Source of the DNA: Candidatus Nitrosocosmicus arcticus
GTDB taxonomy: Archaea; Thermoproteota; Nitrososphaeria; Nitrososphaerales; Nitrososphaeraceae
Direction of reading: 5' to 3'
DNA length: 64,000 nucleotides
Assembly: GCF_007826885.1 (NCBI RefSeq)
Contig: NZ_ML675590.1
Location: 43,006-107,005, forward strand
Made by a program: the position numbers and the translations under genes. The notes below the pieces were generated by a model. That model was not told the DNA's origin, did not search any database, and saw nothing but the letters and a program-made list of their open reading frames with translations. Positions 63,194 through 64,000 of the stretch are shown here, piece after piece. Every line of letters begins with the position of its first letter. Position 1 is the stretch's first letter.

Positions 63194-63952
63194 GTGAAAA
63201 TTAATGAATTTATTTCAACACTGCCTCATACTGTATTAACCGGGGACAGCGTTGTTCTTCCTGATGATTTTATTAGGAAAATGTTCTCCATTTCGAATTT
63301 AAATAGAGATGATGTATTTTATCATCTCGGAATTGGTAACAATCCTTCAACTCTACGGATTGCCAGAGAAGAATTCCAAGTTAGGAAGGCGGTGGGAATA
63401 GATACTAACGCTACTGTTATTGATGAAATAAAATCGAAAACTAAAACCATCAAAAATGTTTACACCATAAACGAAAACGTTTCTAGTTGTTCTCTATCCG
63501 AAGCGACCGTAATTTTTACCTGGTTTACAGATGAAAAGATAAACAAATTATTATCCAAAAAATTTGAATCTGAGTTAGATAACGGTTCTAGAATTATTTC
63601 TATATGGTCTCCGCCAGATCTTTTTTTACCAGACAAAATTGATTTTCCAATTCTAGTGTGTAAAAAACCATTCAAAATTGGAGTTGACATTAAAGATCAG
63701 GTTAAAGCAATCTATAAAAGCGATTGTGTAGACTTTACAGCCTCTTGGAATTTGGCCGACAGGTATATCAAATCTTTTGGAACAGTTGACCCCAGCCATC
63801 ACCGATTCTTGAATATCCTACAAAGTTTAATAATATGGTTTAATGCAAGAGACTTAGGAATAGCATGTGAAAATGAAATTCCTCCTCCAGTGAAAAGTTA
63901 TGTAGAAATATTGAAATATTTTTTTAATATAGATTTAACTGATTTTTATTAA
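63194..63952 (+). CDS. SAM-dependent methyltransferase-like protein
   Basis: A 252-residue protein with a class I methyltransferase-type opening: 'DVFYHLGIGNNPSTLRIAREEFQVRKAVGIDTN' (a G-x-G loop and acidic end of strand 2), followed by 'ATVIFTWFTDEKINKLLSKKFESELDNGSRIISIW', resembling DOT1-like or ribosomal methyltransferases. Target not determined. The start is GTG 63194 or possibly the overlapping ATG in another frame; the GTG frame fits the coding sequence. Confidence 0.72.
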   Translation: MKINEFISTLPHTVLTGDSVVLPDDFIRKMFSISNLNRDDVFYHLGIGNNPSTLRIAREEFQVRKAVGIDTNATVIDEIKSKTKTIKNVYTINENVSSCSLSEATVIFTWFTDEKINKLLSKKFESELDNGSRIISIWSPPDLFLPDKIDFPILVCKKPFKIGVDIKDQVKAIYKSDCVDFTASWNLADRYIKSFGTVDPSHHRFLNILQSLIIWFNARDLGIACENEIPPPVKSYVEILKYFFNIDLTDFY

Positions 63953-64000
63953 AGAAGGTGAATTTATGATTCGAACGTTGTAATAATTTTATTGAGATCC

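Overview
The window looks like the chromosome of an ammonia-oxidising thaumarchaeon (Nitrososphaeria), most likely a low-GC soil type such as Nitrosocosmicus. The assignment is inferred from gene content. It has an archaeal histone, ribosomal protein S17e, prefoldin alpha, FtsY, a Dim2-type KH protein, archaeal type II GAPDH, DUF373, DUF424, an MptE-like DUF115 protein and an intron-bearing tRNA-Cys. It also has a 4-hydroxybutyryl-CoA dehydratase, the marker enzyme of the 3-hydroxypropionate/4-hydroxybutyrate carbon-fixation cycle, and a secreted blue copper protein of the kind abundant in these archaea. The DNA is AT-rich, TTG and GTG starts are common, and several genes have a TATA-like box about 25-30 nt before the start codon, as expected for leaderless archaeal transcripts.

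Bases 1 to about 18,000 form an accessory, surface-oriented region. It encodes two paralogous secreted concanavalin-like proteins, a secreted beta-propeller built from near-identical 177-nt repeats, other exported proteins, a membrane GT2 glycosyltransferase, a PIG-L deacetylase and a large secreted subtilase with three near-identical 312-nt PKD-like repeats. The spaces between them are a graveyard: an IS5-like transposase relic (about 2245-3135), two IS6-like transposase relics (about 5084-5690 and 9890-10439) and a decayed UDP-GlcNAc 2-epimerase gene (5881-6905).

Bases 18,000 to 31,000 carry a GT-B glycosyltransferase, aspartokinase, a branched-chain aminotransferase, a three-gene cluster ending in an esterase, a frameshifted MntR-type regulator pseudogene, an SPFH protein, IMP dehydrogenase and adenylosuccinate synthetase. 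Bases 31,000 to 42,600 hold a YggX-like protein, plastocyanin, a PD-(D/E)XK nuclease-like protein, a Nudix hydrolase, cis-prenyltransferase, DUF373, a CoA-binding protein, an MptE-like enzyme, GMP synthase with a co-translated partner, and OMP decarboxylase. A structured RNA candidate lies at about 40530-40640.

Bases 42,600 to 44,200 are odd. A perfect 48-bp inverted repeat (43171-43218 and 44141-44188) encloses a decayed gene and a small basic protein gene. One arm forms the end of an upstream coding sequence.

Bases 44,200 to 64,000 are core: sucCD, a small zinc ribbon, DUF309, tRNA-Cys, histone, TatD, S17e, a ubiquitin-like modifier, Dim2/KH, UbiX, a PfkB kinase, trpGD, RlmE/FtsJ, apt, MTA phosphorylase, 4-hydroxybutyryl-CoA dehydratase, GAPDH, prefoldin, FtsY, ornithine carbamoyltransferase, a Rieske ferredoxin and a methyltransferase-like protein. 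Purine metabolism recurs through guaB, purA, guaA, apt and mtnP. I found no CRISPR array, rRNA or intact mobile element.
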